A stretch of 64,000 nt of DNA from Roseicella frigidaeris (GCF_003258945.1 NZ_QLIX01000005.1:220338-284337), one strand, 5' to 3'; counted from the first letter of the stretch, positions 41,439 through 51,043 are shown. The notes: generated from the letters alone by a model not told the origin. Numbers and translations are program-made.

Positions 41439-42863
41439 GTGAGCGCGCCCCGCTTCACCGTCGCCGAGATCGAGCGGCGGGAATGGCCCTTCACGCTCCG
41501 CCTGCCCTTCCGCTTCGGCGTCGTCACCGTCACCGGGGGGCGGCAGGCGGTGCTCCGGCTGCGCCTGCGCGACGCGGTGGGGCGCGAGGCCTGGGGCGTC
41601 GCGGCGGAGAGCCTCGCCGCCAAATGGTTCGACAAGGACCCGGCCCTCTCGGATGCGCAGAACGAGGACCAGCTCCGGCGCTCGCTGGAGCTGGCCTCGG
41701 CGGCGACGCTCGCGGCCGGCGCCAACACCGCCTTCGGGCATTTCGCCGATGGCTATGCCGCGCACGGGGCCGCCTGCGCCGCCGAAGGCCTGAACCCGCT
41801 GGTCGCCAGCTTCGGCCGGGCATTGGTCGACCGCGCCGCGCTGGATGCGCTGCTGAAGCTGCACGGGATCTCGGTCTTCGCCGGCATGCGGGCGAATATC
41901 GGCGGCATGGCGCCGCATGCGGTGGCGCCCGACCTGGCGGGCCTCGATGTCGCGGCGCTGCTGGCCGGGCTGCGGCCGGCGCGCCGCATCCATGCCCGGC
42001 ATACGGTCGGGCTGCTCGACCCGATCACCGCGGCGGACCAGACGGCGCGGCTGGGCGACGGGCTGCCGGAGACGCTGGAGGAGGTGGCCGCCACCTATCA
42101 CCACCGCTACTGGAAGCTGAAGGTCTCCGGTCGGGTGGAGGCGGATCTCGACCGGCTCTGCCGCATCGCCGCGGTGCTGGACCGGCTGCACCTCTATCAC
42201 GCGACCCTCGACGGCAACGAGCAATATGCCGATGCCGAAGGCGCCGCCGCGCTGTGGCGCGCCATGGAGGCGGAGCCGCGGCTGGCGAGGCTCCGCGCCT
42301 CCATCCTCTTCATCGAGCAGCCGGTCGCGCGCGCCCGCGCCCTCGAGACCGGGATGGCGGCGCTGGCCGCGGCGCGGCCGGTGATCATCGACGAGAGCGA
42401 CGGCCCGCTGGACGCCTTCGTCCAGGCCCGGGCGCTCGGCTATGCCGGGGTCTCCAGCAAATCCTGCAAGGGCCTCTGGCGCAGCCTGATCAACCTGGCG
42501 CGCTGCCGGGCCTGGAATGCCGCGGGCGGGCAGCATTTCCTCTCCGGCGAGGATCTGACGACGCTGGCCGGCGTCTCGGTGCAGCAGGACCTGGCGCTGG
42601 TCGCGCTGCTCGGCCTCGCGCATGTCGAGCGCAACGGCCACCATTTCATCGACGGCTTCGCGGGGCGGCCGAAGGCCGAGGCGGTGCGCTTCCTGGAGGC
42701 GCATCCGGACCTCTACGCCGACACGCCGCGCGGGCCGCGGCTGCGCCTCCGCGAGGGGCTGCTGGAGCTCGGCTCGCTCGACGTGCCGGGGCTCGGGGCG
42801 CGCGAGGAGCCGGATTACCGCGCCATGGAGGCGATGCCGCCGGCCGCCTGGCCGCCAGCCTGA
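41439..42863 (+). CDS. Enolase-superfamily (mandelate racemase/dipeptide epimerase-like) enzyme
   Basis: 474-aa protein from a GTG start. The barrel has the superfamily's sequential motifs: YWKLKVSG (K-x-K-like strand 2), LDGNEQY (first metal Asp), ILFIEQPVARA (second metal Glu), PVIIDESDG (third metal Asp) and GVSSKSCKG (strand 6 Lys pair). The N-terminal capping domain covers IERREWPFTLRLPFRFGVVTVTGGRQAVLRLRLRD. Longer than typical epimerases (350-400). The substrate is unknown. Its last 49 bases overlap the opgH end on the other strand. Confidence 0.78.
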   Translation: MSAPRFTVAEIERREWPFTLRLPFRFGVVTVTGGRQAVLRLRLRDAVGREAWGVAAESLAAKWFDKDPALSDAQNEDQLRRSLELASAATLAAGANTAFGHFADGYAAHGAACAAEGLNPLVASFGRALVDRAALDALLKLHGISVFAGMRANIGGMAPHAVAPDLAGLDVAALLAGLRPARRIHARHTVGLLDPITAADQTARLGDGLPETLEEVAATYHHRYWKLKVSGRVEADLDRLCRIAAVLDRLHLYHATLDGNEQYADAEGAAALWRAMEAEPRLARLRASILFIEQPVARARALETGMAALAAARPVIIDESDGPLDAFVQARALGYAGVSSKSCKGLWRSLINLARCRAWNAAGGQHFLSGEDLTTLAGVSVQQDLALVALLGLAHVERNGHHFIDGFAGRPKAEAVRFLEAHPDLYADTPRGPRLRLREGLLELGSLDVPGLGAREEPDYRAMEAMPPAAWPPA

Positions 42864-44587
42864 CGCGGCGCGCCGCCGGCGACACGTTCCTCGGGCGTCG
42901 CCGCCACCCCGCGCTCGCGCAGCCAGCGGGAGAGCCCCGGCGAGGCGGTGAGCACGCAGAAGGGGATCGCCAGCAGCAGCCCGCCGGCGAAGGGCAGGAC
43001 CCAGGGCAACGCCGCCGGCGCGACGCCGGCGAGCAGCCCGAAGACCGCGAGCCCGAAGCCGGTATGCGGCCAGAGCAGCCGCGCCGCATCCGCCCAGGCG
43101 ACGCCGTGATCGGCCCGGTTCTGCGGCGCCCAGCCCCGCGACCGCCGGCCGAAGGGCAGCGCCACCAGGAAGATCGCCTTGTTGAGGATGGAGACCGGGT
43201 CGAGCAGCGTGGTGAAGGCGAGTTCCGCCGCGGCGCCGCGCAGGAAGGCGGCGCGGCCGCCATAGCGCGCGGCATGGGCCGGGCGCAGCAGCACCTCGGC
43301 ATAGCCCGCGAGCTTCGGCGCGTGCAGCATGGCCCAGACGGCGGCCATCAGGGCCAGCAGCGCGCCCGCCGGCGTCGCCGCGGCGCCGCCCGTCGCGGCG
43401 TTCAGCGTGGCGAAGAGGAGCACGCCGACCCAGAGCGGCGCCGCCAGGAAGAGCAGGATCGCCTGTACGAGCTGCCAGCGCCCCATGGCGCTCTGCCCGG
43501 GCAGGAAGAGCAGGTCCCAGTACTGCATGTTGCCCGCCGCCCAGCGCAGGTCGCGCGCCATGAACTCCGGCAGGGCGGGAGGATTGCCCTCCATGCTGCC
43601 CTCCTCCAGCGGCAGGCAGCAGACCTTCCAGCCGGCGGCGTGCAGCCGCACCGCCTCCACCTGGTCGTGGCTGAGGATCGGGCTGCCATCGGCCAGCGCC
43701 TCCAGCCGGCAATGCTGCCGGAAAGGGGCGATGCGGAGGAGCGCGTTGTGCCCCCAATAGGGGCCGTCCGGCCCCTGCCACCAGGCCTGGCCGGTGGCCC
43801 AGCTCCGCATCCCGGCGCGCATGCCGAACTGGAACAGGCGCGGGAAGGCGGCACGCGCCGGCCGGCCGACGATGAGGTGCTGCAGGATGGCGATGCGCGG
43901 GTCGGCCTCCAGGCAGGCGACGAGGCGCAGCACCGCCGCGGCCGACATCTCGCTGTCGGCGTCGAGGCAGAGCAGGAACCCCTCCCCCGCCAGGTGGTGG
44001 TCGAGGAAGTCCATGAGGTTGCCGGCCTTGTAGCCGGCATTGGCGGCGCGGCGGCGGTAGCGCACGGCGATGCCGCCCGCCCGCGCGGCGCCGAAGGCCT
44101 CGATCGCCGCCGCCTCGGTCGCCGCCGGCCCGTCCCCCTCGGTGTCGGAGAGGAACCAGAGGGTGAAGTGATCCGCGGCGCCCGCCGCCTCCAGCCCCTC
44201 CAGCAACCGGCCGAGCGGCGGCAGGACCTGCGCCATGTCCTCGTTGCGGATGCAGACGGCGATGGCGGTGCGCGCCGCCGGCAGCCCGGGCCGCAGATGC
44301 CGCAGCGCCGGCAGCACCGCGGCGGCCGGGTCCGGCGTCCCGAGCCGCAGGGCGAGGCCGACCAGGGCATTGCCGGCGCAGAGCGCGGTCCAGGGCGCGG
44401 TGCCGGCGAAGGCGAGCAGCAGAAGCCATTCCCAGGCGCTCCACCCCCCCGGGGCGAGCACCGCCGCCGCGAGACGGAACTGCAGCGCGGTCAGGCCGAG
44501 CACGAGCAGGGCGAAGCCCAGGCGCCGCAACGCCAGGGACCGGGGCATGGACGGATGGGTCACGGCGCGACCCTGGCAGCGCAGCAT
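42815..44587 (-). CDS. opgH: Glucan biosynthesis glucosyltransferase H (OpgH/MdoH-like)
   Basis: 590-aa membrane GT2 enzyme that polymerises osmoregulated periplasmic glucan from UDP-glucose. Two N-terminal helices precede the cytosolic catalytic domain: TAIAVCIRNEDMAQVLPPL, WFLSDTEGDGP, RYRRRAANAGYKAGNLMDFL, CLDADSEMSA (DxD-type metal site), YWGHNALLRIAPF, SHDQVEAVRLHAAGWKVCCLP and ARDLRWAAGNMQYWDLL (QxxRW-like). About five C-terminal helices follow. No opgG lies beside it. MLRCQ at 44587 or MPRSL at 44548 may be the start; neither has a strong ribosome site. Confidence 0.9.
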   Translation of the reverse strand: MLRCQGRAVTHPSMPRSLALRRLGFALLVLGLTALQFRLAAAVLAPGGWSAWEWLLLLAFAGTAPWTALCAGNALVGLALRLGTPDPAAAVLPALRHLRPGLPAARTAIAVCIRNEDMAQVLPPLGRLLEGLEAAGAADHFTLWFLSDTEGDGPAATEAAAIEAFGAARAGGIAVRYRRRAANAGYKAGNLMDFLDHHLAGEGFLLCLDADSEMSAAAVLRLVACLEADPRIAILQHLIVGRPARAAFPRLFQFGMRAGMRSWATGQAWWQGPDGPYWGHNALLRIAPFRQHCRLEALADGSPILSHDQVEAVRLHAAGWKVCCLPLEEGSMEGNPPALPEFMARDLRWAAGNMQYWDLLFLPGQSAMGRWQLVQAILLFLAAPLWVGVLLFATLNAATGGAAATPAGALLALMAAVWAMLHAPKLAGYAEVLLRPAHAARYGGRAAFLRGAAAELAFTTLLDPVSILNKAIFLVALPFGRRSRGWAPQNRADHGVAWADAARLLWPHTGFGLAVFGLLAGVAPAALPWVLPFAGGLLLAIPFCVLTASPGLSRWLRERGVAATPEERVAGGAPRQAGGQAAGGIASMAR

Positions 44588-44691
44588 GGCGAAATTGCGC
44601 TGCCGCGTCGGCGGGCTTGCCGCTGGCCGCCCCGCATGCCCTGATCGGGCCCGGCCGGCGGCACCGCCATCCGGCCCGGGAGGTGAAAGCC

Positions 44692-45657
44692 ATGCAGCGT
44701 CGCCTGCTCCTCGCGGCCACGCTCGCCGCGCCACGCCTGGCCCAGGCCCAGACCCCGGCGGCCTGGCCCGGCGACAGGCCGGTCGAGGTCATCGTGCCCT
44801 TCCCGCCCGGCGGCGGCGTCGACATCATGACCCGCCTCGTCATGCCGCTGGTCGCCGCCCGCATCCCCGGCATGACGGCGGTGGTGAGCAACCGGCCCGG
44901 CGCCGCCTCGCAGATCGGCCTCGAGGCGGTGTTCAACGCGGCGCCGGACGGCTACACGCTCGGCGCCACCTCGACCCCGGCGCACAGCGCCATCCCGATC
45001 GAGCGGCCGGCGCGCTACCGGGCGCTCGACTTCACCTTCCTCGCCAATATCGTCGAGGACCCCAACTGCTTCTACGTGCGGTCGGAGAGCCCGTTGCGGA
45101 GCCTCGCCGATCTCGTCGCCGCGGCGCGGGCGCGGCCGGGCGGGCTCGACTACGGCACCACCGGGGTCGGCAGCGACGACCACATCACCATGCTGGCCTT
45201 CGAGGCGCTGGCCAGCATCCCGCCGCTCATCCACGTGCCCTTCGCCGGCGTCGCGCCGCTGCTGCCGCAGCTGCTCGGCGGGCATCTGGCGATGGGGGTG
45301 GGCAATACCTCCGATCTCGCCACCCTGAGCCAGGAAGGCCGGATGCGCGGCCTGGCGGTGGCGAGCGCCGGCCGCATCGCCGAGCTGCCGGCGCTGCCGA
45401 CCTTCCGCGAGCTCGGCTACGACATCGTCGCCGCCGCGGCGCGCGGCATCGTCGCCCCGCCCGGCCTGCCGCCGGCGATCGCGGCGCGGCTGGAGGCGGC
45501 CTTCCGCGGCGCCCTCGCCGATGGCGAGTTCCGGCGCGAGGCGGCCCGCCAGCACATGCCGCTGCGGCCGCTGATCGGCGCCGACTACCAGCGCATGGCG
45601 ACGCAGGTGGACGAGCAGCTGCACGCCCTCTGGAAGCTCCGCCCCTGGCGGGCGTGA
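44692..45657 (+). CDS. Bug-type binding protein 2
   Basis: 321-aa TctC/Bug periplasmic receptor. Short signal MQRRLLLAATLAAPRLAQAQ; mature WPGDRPVEVIVPFPPGGGVDIMTRLVMPL and VVSNRPGAASQIGLEAVFNAAPDGYTLG. GGGAGGTGA precedes the ATG at good spacing. Divergent from opgH (104 bp). Ligand unknown; no transport permease is adjacent. Confidence 0.9.
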   Translation: MQRRLLLAATLAAPRLAQAQTPAAWPGDRPVEVIVPFPPGGGVDIMTRLVMPLVAARIPGMTAVVSNRPGAASQIGLEAVFNAAPDGYTLGATSTPAHSAIPIERPARYRALDFTFLANIVEDPNCFYVRSESPLRSLADLVAAARARPGGLDYGTTGVGSDDHITMLAFEALASIPPLIHVPFAGVAPLLPQLLGGHLAMGVGNTSDLATLSQEGRMRGLAVASAGRIAELPALPTFRELGYDIVAAAARGIVAPPGLPPAIAARLEAAFRGALADGEFRREAARQHMPLRPLIGADYQRMATQVDEQLHALWKLRPWRA

Positions 45658-45670
45658 CGCCTCCCGTTGC

Positions 45671-45695
45671 CCTGCCGCGGCTTCGCCGCGGCAGG
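45671..45695. terminator. Strong convergent terminator hairpin
   Basis: CCTGCCGCGGC, loop TTC, GCCGCGGCAGG: a perfect 11-bp stem 13 bp after the Bug-2 stop, ahead of the convergent CDF gene end. The rest of the gap (45696-45765) shows a smaller GTCGC/GCGAC palindrome only. Confidence 0.65.
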
Positions 45696-45765
45696 CTGTG
45701 ACGGATCCTGGGCCCGCCGCGAACACGGGGCCCCAGCCGCGTCGCGCAGCGACGTCGCGGGGAGG

Positions 45766-46677
45766 TCAGAGCCAGCGCCGCTCGCTGGTGAACTCGATGT
45801 TCAGCCAGTGGCTGGGCGGCCTGGCCTCCAGCGCGGCGGCGATCTCCCCCCGGATGCCGTCGAAGTAGCCGAGCGGCCGCGATCCCAGCTCGGGCCCGGC
45901 GAGGAAGGTGATGTCGACGAAGCGGGCGCGGCCGGTCTTGGCGACGTAGCTGGTGAAGTCGTGGAAGCCGTGGCGCTCGGCGATGCCCTGCGCGATCGCC
46001 CGCACCCGCTCGTCGAGGTCGCTCGGCGCGATCTCCAGGATGTCCTTCCCGGCGCGCCAGCAGGCCGCCAGCGGCACCGGCAGGAGCAGGAGCGCCATGA
46101 CGGCGAGGATGGCGGGGTCGAGATAGGGGATGAGGCCGGCCCATTCCGTGCCATGCAGCGCCAGGCCGAGGCCGAAGCTGAGGCCGAGCCCGATGCTGAG
46201 CAGGCCGGAGATCAGCCAGGCGCGGGCATCGAGGGCGATCAGATCGGAGCCGAGGCGGCGGGCCTGGCGGCGCATCGCCAGCCAGAGGGAGAACTCCGCC
46301 AGCCCCGCCCCCACCACGTAGAGCAGCCCGGGGCCGAAATCCGTGCCACGGCCGGCGCGGAACAGGTCGTTCAGCGCGCCGAGGAAGGCATAGCCGCAGG
46401 AGAGCGCCAGCACGACGCTGTTCAGCAGCACCAGCATCGGCTCCAGATGCCAGAAGCCGAACTGGAAATGCCGCGAGCTGCCGCGGCTGAGCAGCACCGA
46501 GACGCCGAGGGCGAGCGCGGTCATCGCCGCGTCGATCAGCGAATAGAGGCCATCGAACAGGATGGAGCTGGAATTGGCGAAAAGGCCGCAGGCGATGCCG
46601 ATGGCCGCGAGGATCGTGGTGATCCCGATCGACCAGGCCAGGACGCGCTGCTCCCGCCGGTTGTCATCGATTTGCAA
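45766..46677 (-). CDS. Cation diffusion facilitator family transporter
   Basis: 303-aa protein starting at TTG (AGGTGGA four to five bases upstream). About six transmembrane segments: VLAWSIGITTILAAIGIACGLFA begins the first; SSSILFDGLYSLIDAAMTALALGVS has the CDF DGxxSxxD motif; LIALDARAWLISGLLSIGLGLS is the second metal helix, where the usual HxxxD pair is replaced by DARAW. The C-terminal cytosolic domain resembles the CDF ferredoxin-like dimer region. Metal specificity unpredicted; the atypical helix V site leaves activity uncertain. Confidence 0.85.
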   Translation of the reverse strand: MQIDDNRREQRVLAWSIGITTILAAIGIACGLFANSSSILFDGLYSLIDAAMTALALGVSVLLSRGSSRHFQFGFWHLEPMLVLLNSVVLALSCGYAFLGALNDLFRAGRGTDFGPGLLYVVGAGLAEFSLWLAMRRQARRLGSDLIALDARAWLISGLLSIGLGLSFGLGLALHGTEWAGLIPYLDPAILAVMALLLLPVPLAACWRAGKDILEIAPSDLDERVRAIAQGIAERHGFHDFTSYVAKTGRARFVDITFLAGPELGSRPLGYFDGIRGEIAAALEARPPSHWLNIEFTSERRWL

Positions 46678-46832
46678 GATTCCACCTGCAATCCGTCTGC
46701 CGTCCGGCCCCTTACCGCAGCCAGGCGGGGCCGGGAACCCGGGCTGGCCGCGTCGTCCGGCCTGGCCGCTGCCGCTTGCCGGGCCGCGCCGGCCATGCCC
46801 TGATGCGGGCAATCGTTCTGGGGGAAGCAGCC

Positions 46833-48467
46833 ATGCAGGAAGCGGACTACGTCATCCTCGGCGGCGGCTCGGCCGGCTGCGTGCTGGCCGCGCGGCTGTC
46901 GGAGGACCCGGACACGAAGGTGGCGCTGCTCGAGGCCGGGCCCTGGGACAAGAACCCCTGGATCCACATCCCGATGGGCTTCGCCCGGCTCTACGTCACC
47001 CGGAAATACGACTGGAACTACCAGACCGAGGACGAGCCGGAGCTGAACGGCCGCAGCGTCTACTGGCCGCGCGGGCGGGTCATCGGCGGCTCGGGCAGCG
47101 TCAACGGCCTCGTCTTCCTGCGCGGCTCGCCGCGCGACTACGACCGCTGGGCGCAGCTCGGCGCCCGCGGCTGGAGCTACGAGGACTGCCTGCCGGCCTT
47201 CCGCAAGCTGGAGAATTTCCGCGGCCCGGAGAGCCCCTATCGCGGCCGCGGCGGGCCGATGCAGATCGCCGAGGTGCCGCATCCGACCATCGGCTGCCAG
47301 GCCTGCGTCGAGACCTGCGAGACGCTCGGCTTCCCGCGCAACCCGGACAACAACGGCGAATGGTTCGAGGGCGTCGCGCCGAACCAGCTCAACGTCCATA
47401 ACGGCCGGCGCTGGAGCCCGGCGATCGCCTATCTGCGCCCGGCGCTCGGCCGGCCGAACCTGCGCGTCGAGACCGAGCGGCTGGGCCTGCGCCTCACCTT
47501 CGAGGGCCGGCGCTGCACCGGCGTCGTCGTCCGCACCGCCGATGGGCGGGAGGAGAGCTGGCGGGCGCGGCGGGAGGTGATCGTCTCCGCCGGCGCCATC
47601 GAGAGCCCGAAGCTGCTGATGCTGTCGGGCATCGGCGACGGCGCGGCGCTGCAGGGGCTCGGCATCGAGACCCGGGTGCATGCGCCGGAGGTCGGCCAGA
47701 ACCTGCAGGACCATTTCATGGTCCGCTTCGCCTTCCGCACCAAGCCCGCCGACACGCTGAACGAGACGCTGGCCAACCCGATCAAGACGGCGCGGATGGG
47801 CCTCGACTGGGCGTTGCGGCATCGCGGCCACATGACCATCGGCGCCTCCGAGGCCAGCCTCTTCGCCCGGGTCCTGCCCGGCTCGGAGGAGGCCGAGGTG
47901 CAGTTCCAATTCGTCAATTTCAGCCTCGACACGACGAATCAGGCGCTCTCGGCGAGCAAGCTGGCGAAGCATCCGGGCTTCACCTTCAATTTCTGCCAGT
48001 GCCGCCCGGACAGCCGCGGCACGCTGACGCTGCGCTCGCCGCGGGTCGAGGACAAGCCGCGCATCCTGGCCAACTACCTGACGGCGCCGACCGATGTGCG
48101 GGTGATGCTGGAGGCGGCGAAGCTGGCGCGGCGGATCGCGGTGACCGCGCCCTTCGCCAGCCTGGTGGAGGAGGAGCTCTCGCCCGGGCCGAAGACCCAG
48201 ACCGACGAGGATTTCCTCGCCTATCTCCGCAGCACCGGCACCACCGTCTACCATCCCTGCGGCACCAACCGGATGGGCACCGACGACCGTGCGGTGGTCG
48301 ATCCGGAGCTCCGGGTGCGCGGCGTCGAGGGGCTGCGGGTCTGCGACGCCTCGGTCTTCCCGCTCGTCCCCTCCTCCAACATCCACCCCGCCGTGCTGAT
48401 GACGGCGGAACGGGGCGCGGAGATCATCCAGGCCGCGGCCCGCGGCGGCGCCCGCGCGGCGGCCTGA
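46833..48467 (+). CDS. GMC-family FAD oxidoreductase (choline dehydrogenase-like)
   Basis: 544-aa flavoprotein. ADYVILGGGSAGCVLAARLSEDP is the FAD-binding GxGxxG; VIGGSGSVNGLVFLRG is the GMC signature 1; VIVSAGAIESPKLLMLSGIGD is signature 2; the catalytic His/Asn region is TTVYHPCGTNRMG and VPSSNIHPAVLMTAERGAEII. It oxidises an alcohol or sugar; true BetA function is not shown because no betaine genes adjoin. GGGGA precedes the ATG. Confidence 0.92.
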   Translation: MQEADYVILGGGSAGCVLAARLSEDPDTKVALLEAGPWDKNPWIHIPMGFARLYVTRKYDWNYQTEDEPELNGRSVYWPRGRVIGGSGSVNGLVFLRGSPRDYDRWAQLGARGWSYEDCLPAFRKLENFRGPESPYRGRGGPMQIAEVPHPTIGCQACVETCETLGFPRNPDNNGEWFEGVAPNQLNVHNGRRWSPAIAYLRPALGRPNLRVETERLGLRLTFEGRRCTGVVVRTADGREESWRARREVIVSAGAIESPKLLMLSGIGDGAALQGLGIETRVHAPEVGQNLQDHFMVRFAFRTKPADTLNETLANPIKTARMGLDWALRHRGHMTIGASEASLFARVLPGSEEAEVQFQFVNFSLDTTNQALSASKLAKHPGFTFNFCQCRPDSRGTLTLRSPRVEDKPRILANYLTAPTDVRVMLEAAKLARRIAVTAPFASLVEEELSPGPKTQTDEDFLAYLRSTGTTVYHPCGTNRMGTDDRAVVDPELRVRGVEGLRVCDASVFPLVPSSNIHPAVLMTAERGAEIIQAAARGGARAAA

Positions 48468-48742
48468 TCATTCCCCGCGGAGCCGCGAAGCGGCTTCGTG
48501 GGGACCCCGTGATTCGCCCTCAGCCCCGGGGTGCGGCAGAGCCTTCCGCGGAGGGGCAACGGGTGGCGCCGGGCCGCTAGGGCGCCTCCCCTGAACACCG
48601 GTTCATGGGAAGCGCCCTGGACTATTGTTGTCAGAGCATCTTCACCCGATCAGGCGAGTCCACCTGATCGGGATCTGCTGTGGGAGCCCGTTCGCGGCAC
48701 CACCGATGGGGCACCGGCAGCGGCCGCCGATATGTGCCGGAA
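48468..48742. other. Repeat-rich intergenic region
   Basis: 275 bp without a gene, between convergent GMC and MFS genes. It holds a hairpin CCCCGCGGAGCCGC-GAA-GCGGCTTCGTGGGG (48474-48504), an imperfect 40-bp palindrome around GGGCGCCTCCCCTGAA / TTCATGGGAAGCGCCC (near 48580-48620) and REP copy 1. Confidence 0.8.
48633..48679 (+). repeat. REP-like palindrome, copy 1
   Basis: AGAGCATCTTCA, CCCGATCAGG (48645-48654), 8-base loop, CCTGATCGGG (48663-48672), ATCTGCT. The perfect 10-bp stem is shared with copies at 50007, 53686 (inverted) and 63785 (half). Confidence 0.85.
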
Positions 48743-49948
48743 TTAGCGCGGCGCCGGCCGCGCGCCCGCGTCCCGCCCCGGCAGGAGCCGCGCCATCGCC
48801 AGGCAGCCGAGCGCCGGGCCGATGGCCAGGCTGGCGAAGGCGGCGCCCCAGCCGAAGCGCGCCGCCAGCAGCGGCATCAGGTGGATCGCCGGCAGGGTGA
48901 GGGCGAAGCCGAGGCAGGTCTGCACCGTCAGCATCGTCCCGGCGAGGCCGGGCGGCGCGTATTCCGCGACGCTGGCCGAGAACTGCGCCGAATCCGCGAT
49001 CACCGCCGCCCCCCAGACCAGGCAGAGCGCCAGCGTCAGCCATGGCGCGAGGCCGAAGGCCGGGCCGGCCAGCAGGCAGCAGGCGCCGCTGATCGTCATC
49101 GCCCCGATGGTCAGCCGCGCCTTGCCGATGCGGTCGGCCAGCACCCCGCCGAGGACGCAGCCGAGCGCGCCCACCGCCATGACGGCGAAGGTGGCGAGCG
49201 CCGCGAGGCCCGGGCCGGCGCCACGCCCCGAGGCGGCGAAGCTCGCCGCCAGATAGGCGCCGATCCAGGCCCACATGGCATAGAGCTCCCACATATGCCC
49301 GAGATAGCCGAGGGTCGCGAGCCGGGTGCCGCGGGTGCGGAAGAGCAGCAGGGCGAGGCCGGGCCGGAAGCGCGGCGCCGGCGCGTGGCCGGGCCCGAGC
49401 CTGGTTGCCAGGATCAGCGCCGCCGCCGCCAGCGCCCCCGCTGAGGCGGCGCCCACCGTCACCCGCCAGTCCAGGCCGCCGAAGGCGTTGATCAGGTGCG
49501 GCGAGCCGGAGCCGAGCGTCAGCCCGCCGACCAGCAGCCCGACCACCAGCCCGGCATCGGCGCGGCTCGCCCAGCCCGTCGCCAGCTTCATGCCGACCGG
49601 ATAGATGCAGGCGAGGGCGAGGCCGGTCACGCCGCGGGCCAGGATCACCCCCGGCGCGCCGACCGGCAGCACCAGGATGGCGGCATTCGCCACCGCGCCG
49701 AGCAGCGCCGCCGCGGCGATCAGCCGCCGCGGGTCGAGCCGGTCCGGCAGGGCGAGGGCGGCGCTGCCGAGCGTGCCGAGCACGAAGCCGAGCTGCACCG
49801 CGCCGGTCAGCCAGGCGAGGAAGCCGGGCGGCAGCGCCGCCTCCCGCGCCATGGCCGGCCCGGCGGCGGTGCCGGAGAACCACAGCGCCAGGGCGAGCAC
49901 CTGGGCCAGGGTGATGAGGAGGAGGTTGCCCGGCTTGCCCGCCCGCAT
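48743..49948 (-). CDS. MFS transporter
   Basis: 401-aa major facilitator with about 12 hydrophobic segments: first helix LLLITLAQVLALALWFSGTAAG, the loop 2-3 like region GTLGSAALALPDRLDPRRLIAAAALLG, and the second-half counterpart GGVLADRIGKARLTIGAMTISGACCLL. Resembles nitrate/cyanate- or drug-type MFS carriers only generally. Substrate unknown. It follows the Bug-3 gene on the same strand with a REP element in the 105-bp gap. Confidence 0.85.
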   Translation of the reverse strand: MRAGKPGNLLLITLAQVLALALWFSGTAAGPAMAREAALPPGFLAWLTGAVQLGFVLGTLGSAALALPDRLDPRRLIAAAALLGAVANAAILVLPVGAPGVILARGVTGLALACIYPVGMKLATGWASRADAGLVVGLLVGGLTLGSGSPHLINAFGGLDWRVTVGAASAGALAAAALILATRLGPGHAPAPRFRPGLALLLFRTRGTRLATLGYLGHMWELYAMWAWIGAYLAASFAASGRGAGPGLAALATFAVMAVGALGCVLGGVLADRIGKARLTIGAMTISGACCLLAGPAFGLAPWLTLALCLVWGAAVIADSAQFSASVAEYAPPGLAGTMLTVQTCLGFALTLPAIHLMPLLAARFGWGAAFASLAIGPALGCLAMARLLPGRDAGARPAPR

Positions 49949-50006
49949 CCCTGGAGCATCTCCCGTTCACCCAGCTTCGCGGCAAATGCCCTAGCAGTTT
50001 GCTTCC

Positions 50007-50053
50007 AGAGCATCTTCAGCCGATCAGGCGCGTCAGCCTGATCGGGACCTGCC
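50007..50053 (+). repeat. REP-like palindrome, copy 2
   Basis: AGAGCATCTTCAG, CCGATCAGGC (50020-50029), loop GCGTCA, GCCTGATCGG (50036-50045), GACCTGC. It abuts the stop codon of the Bug-3 gene, so it lies in the 3' end of that transcript. Confidence 0.85.
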
Positions 50054-51043
50054 CTAATCGACCGTGGCGCCGGAGGCCTTCACCACCGGGGCCCATTTGG
50101 CGACCTCGGCCTGCATGAAGGCATCGAAGGCGGCGGGGCCGAGCGGCGTCGGCTCGGCGCCGAACTCGCGGTAGCGCTGCGCCAGCCCGGGATCCTGCAG
50201 CGCCGAGACCAGCTCGGCGCCGAGGCGCTCGACGATCGGCCGCGGCGTCGCCGCCGGGGCGGCGATGCCGTACCAGGAGGCGACGTCGAACTCCGGCACG
50301 CCGGACTCCTGCAGCGAGGGCAGCTCCGGCATGGTCGGGGCGCGCGCGGCGGTGCTGACGGCGAGCGCCCGCAGCATGCCGGCCAGCACCTGCTGCCGGC
50401 TCGCCGGCGCGTTGTCGATGGCGAAGAGCACCTCGCCGTTCATCACCGCGGCCATGGAGGGGGCGGTGCCGCGATAGGGCACATGCGTCACCTCGACGCC
50501 GGTGCGGAGCCCCAGCAGCACGCCCGAGAGATGCGAGGAGGTGCCGGTGCCGGCGGAGGCGAAGGTGGCCTTGGCCGGATTGGCGCGGAGGAAGGCGATG
50601 AACTCGGCGACCGATGTGATCGGGCTGTCGCCCTTGACGATCAGCACGTTCGGCATGGCGGCGAGCTTGGCGACGCCCGGCAGGTCCTTCAGCGGGTCGA
50701 AGGAGAGGCGGCGATAGAGGCTCGGCCCGATGCCGTGCGAGGCGATGTGGTTGATGTAGAAATTGTAGCCGTCCGCCGGCGCGCGGGCGACGGTCTCGGC
50801 CCCCACCATGCCGCCCGCGCCCGGCCGGGGGTCGAGCACCAGGGCCTGGCCGAGCCGCTCCCGCAGCCGGTTCTCCAGGATGCGGACGAGGATGTCGGAG
50901 ACGCCGCCGGCCGAGCCGCCGATCACGAAGCGGATCGGCCGCTCCGGCCAGCCCTCTGCGCCCTTGTCCGTGCCCTGGGCGAGGGCGGCCGAGGCCGGCA
51001 GCATGGCGGCGAGGGTCGCGCGGCGGGTGGTCCGAACTGGCAT
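50054..51043 (-). CDS. Bug-type binding protein 3
   Basis: 329-aa TctC/Bug receptor. Signal MPVRTTRRATLAAMLPASAALAQ; mature WPERPIRFVIGGSAGGVSDILVRIL, where the usual P-PGG loop is GGSAGG; LDPRPGAGGMVGAETVARAPADGYN follows. GGAAGGAG lies upstream of the ATG. Divergent from the flavin monooxygenase with a 188-bp gap, so the two may share regulation. Confidence 0.9.
   Translation of the reverse strand: MPVRTTRRATLAAMLPASAALAQGTDKGAEGWPERPIRFVIGGSAGGVSDILVRILENRLRERLGQALVLDPRPGAGGMVGAETVARAPADGYNFYINHIASHGIGPSLYRRLSFDPLKDLPGVAKLAAMPNVLIVKGDSPITSVAEFIAFLRANPAKATFASAGTGTSSHLSGVLLGLRTGVEVTHVPYRGTAPSMAAVMNGEVLFAIDNAPASRQQVLAGMLRALAVSTAARAPTMPELPSLQESGVPEFDVASWYGIAAPAATPRPIVERLGAELVSALQDPGLAQRYREFGAEPTPLGPAAFDAFMQAEVAKWAPVVKASGATVD

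Noticed and set aside
39738..44936. A 1732-codon open frame on the minus strand
   Set aside because: It is a GC-driven shadow across hrcA, the enolase-like gene and opgH; translation is Arg/Gly/Ala-rich with no domain.
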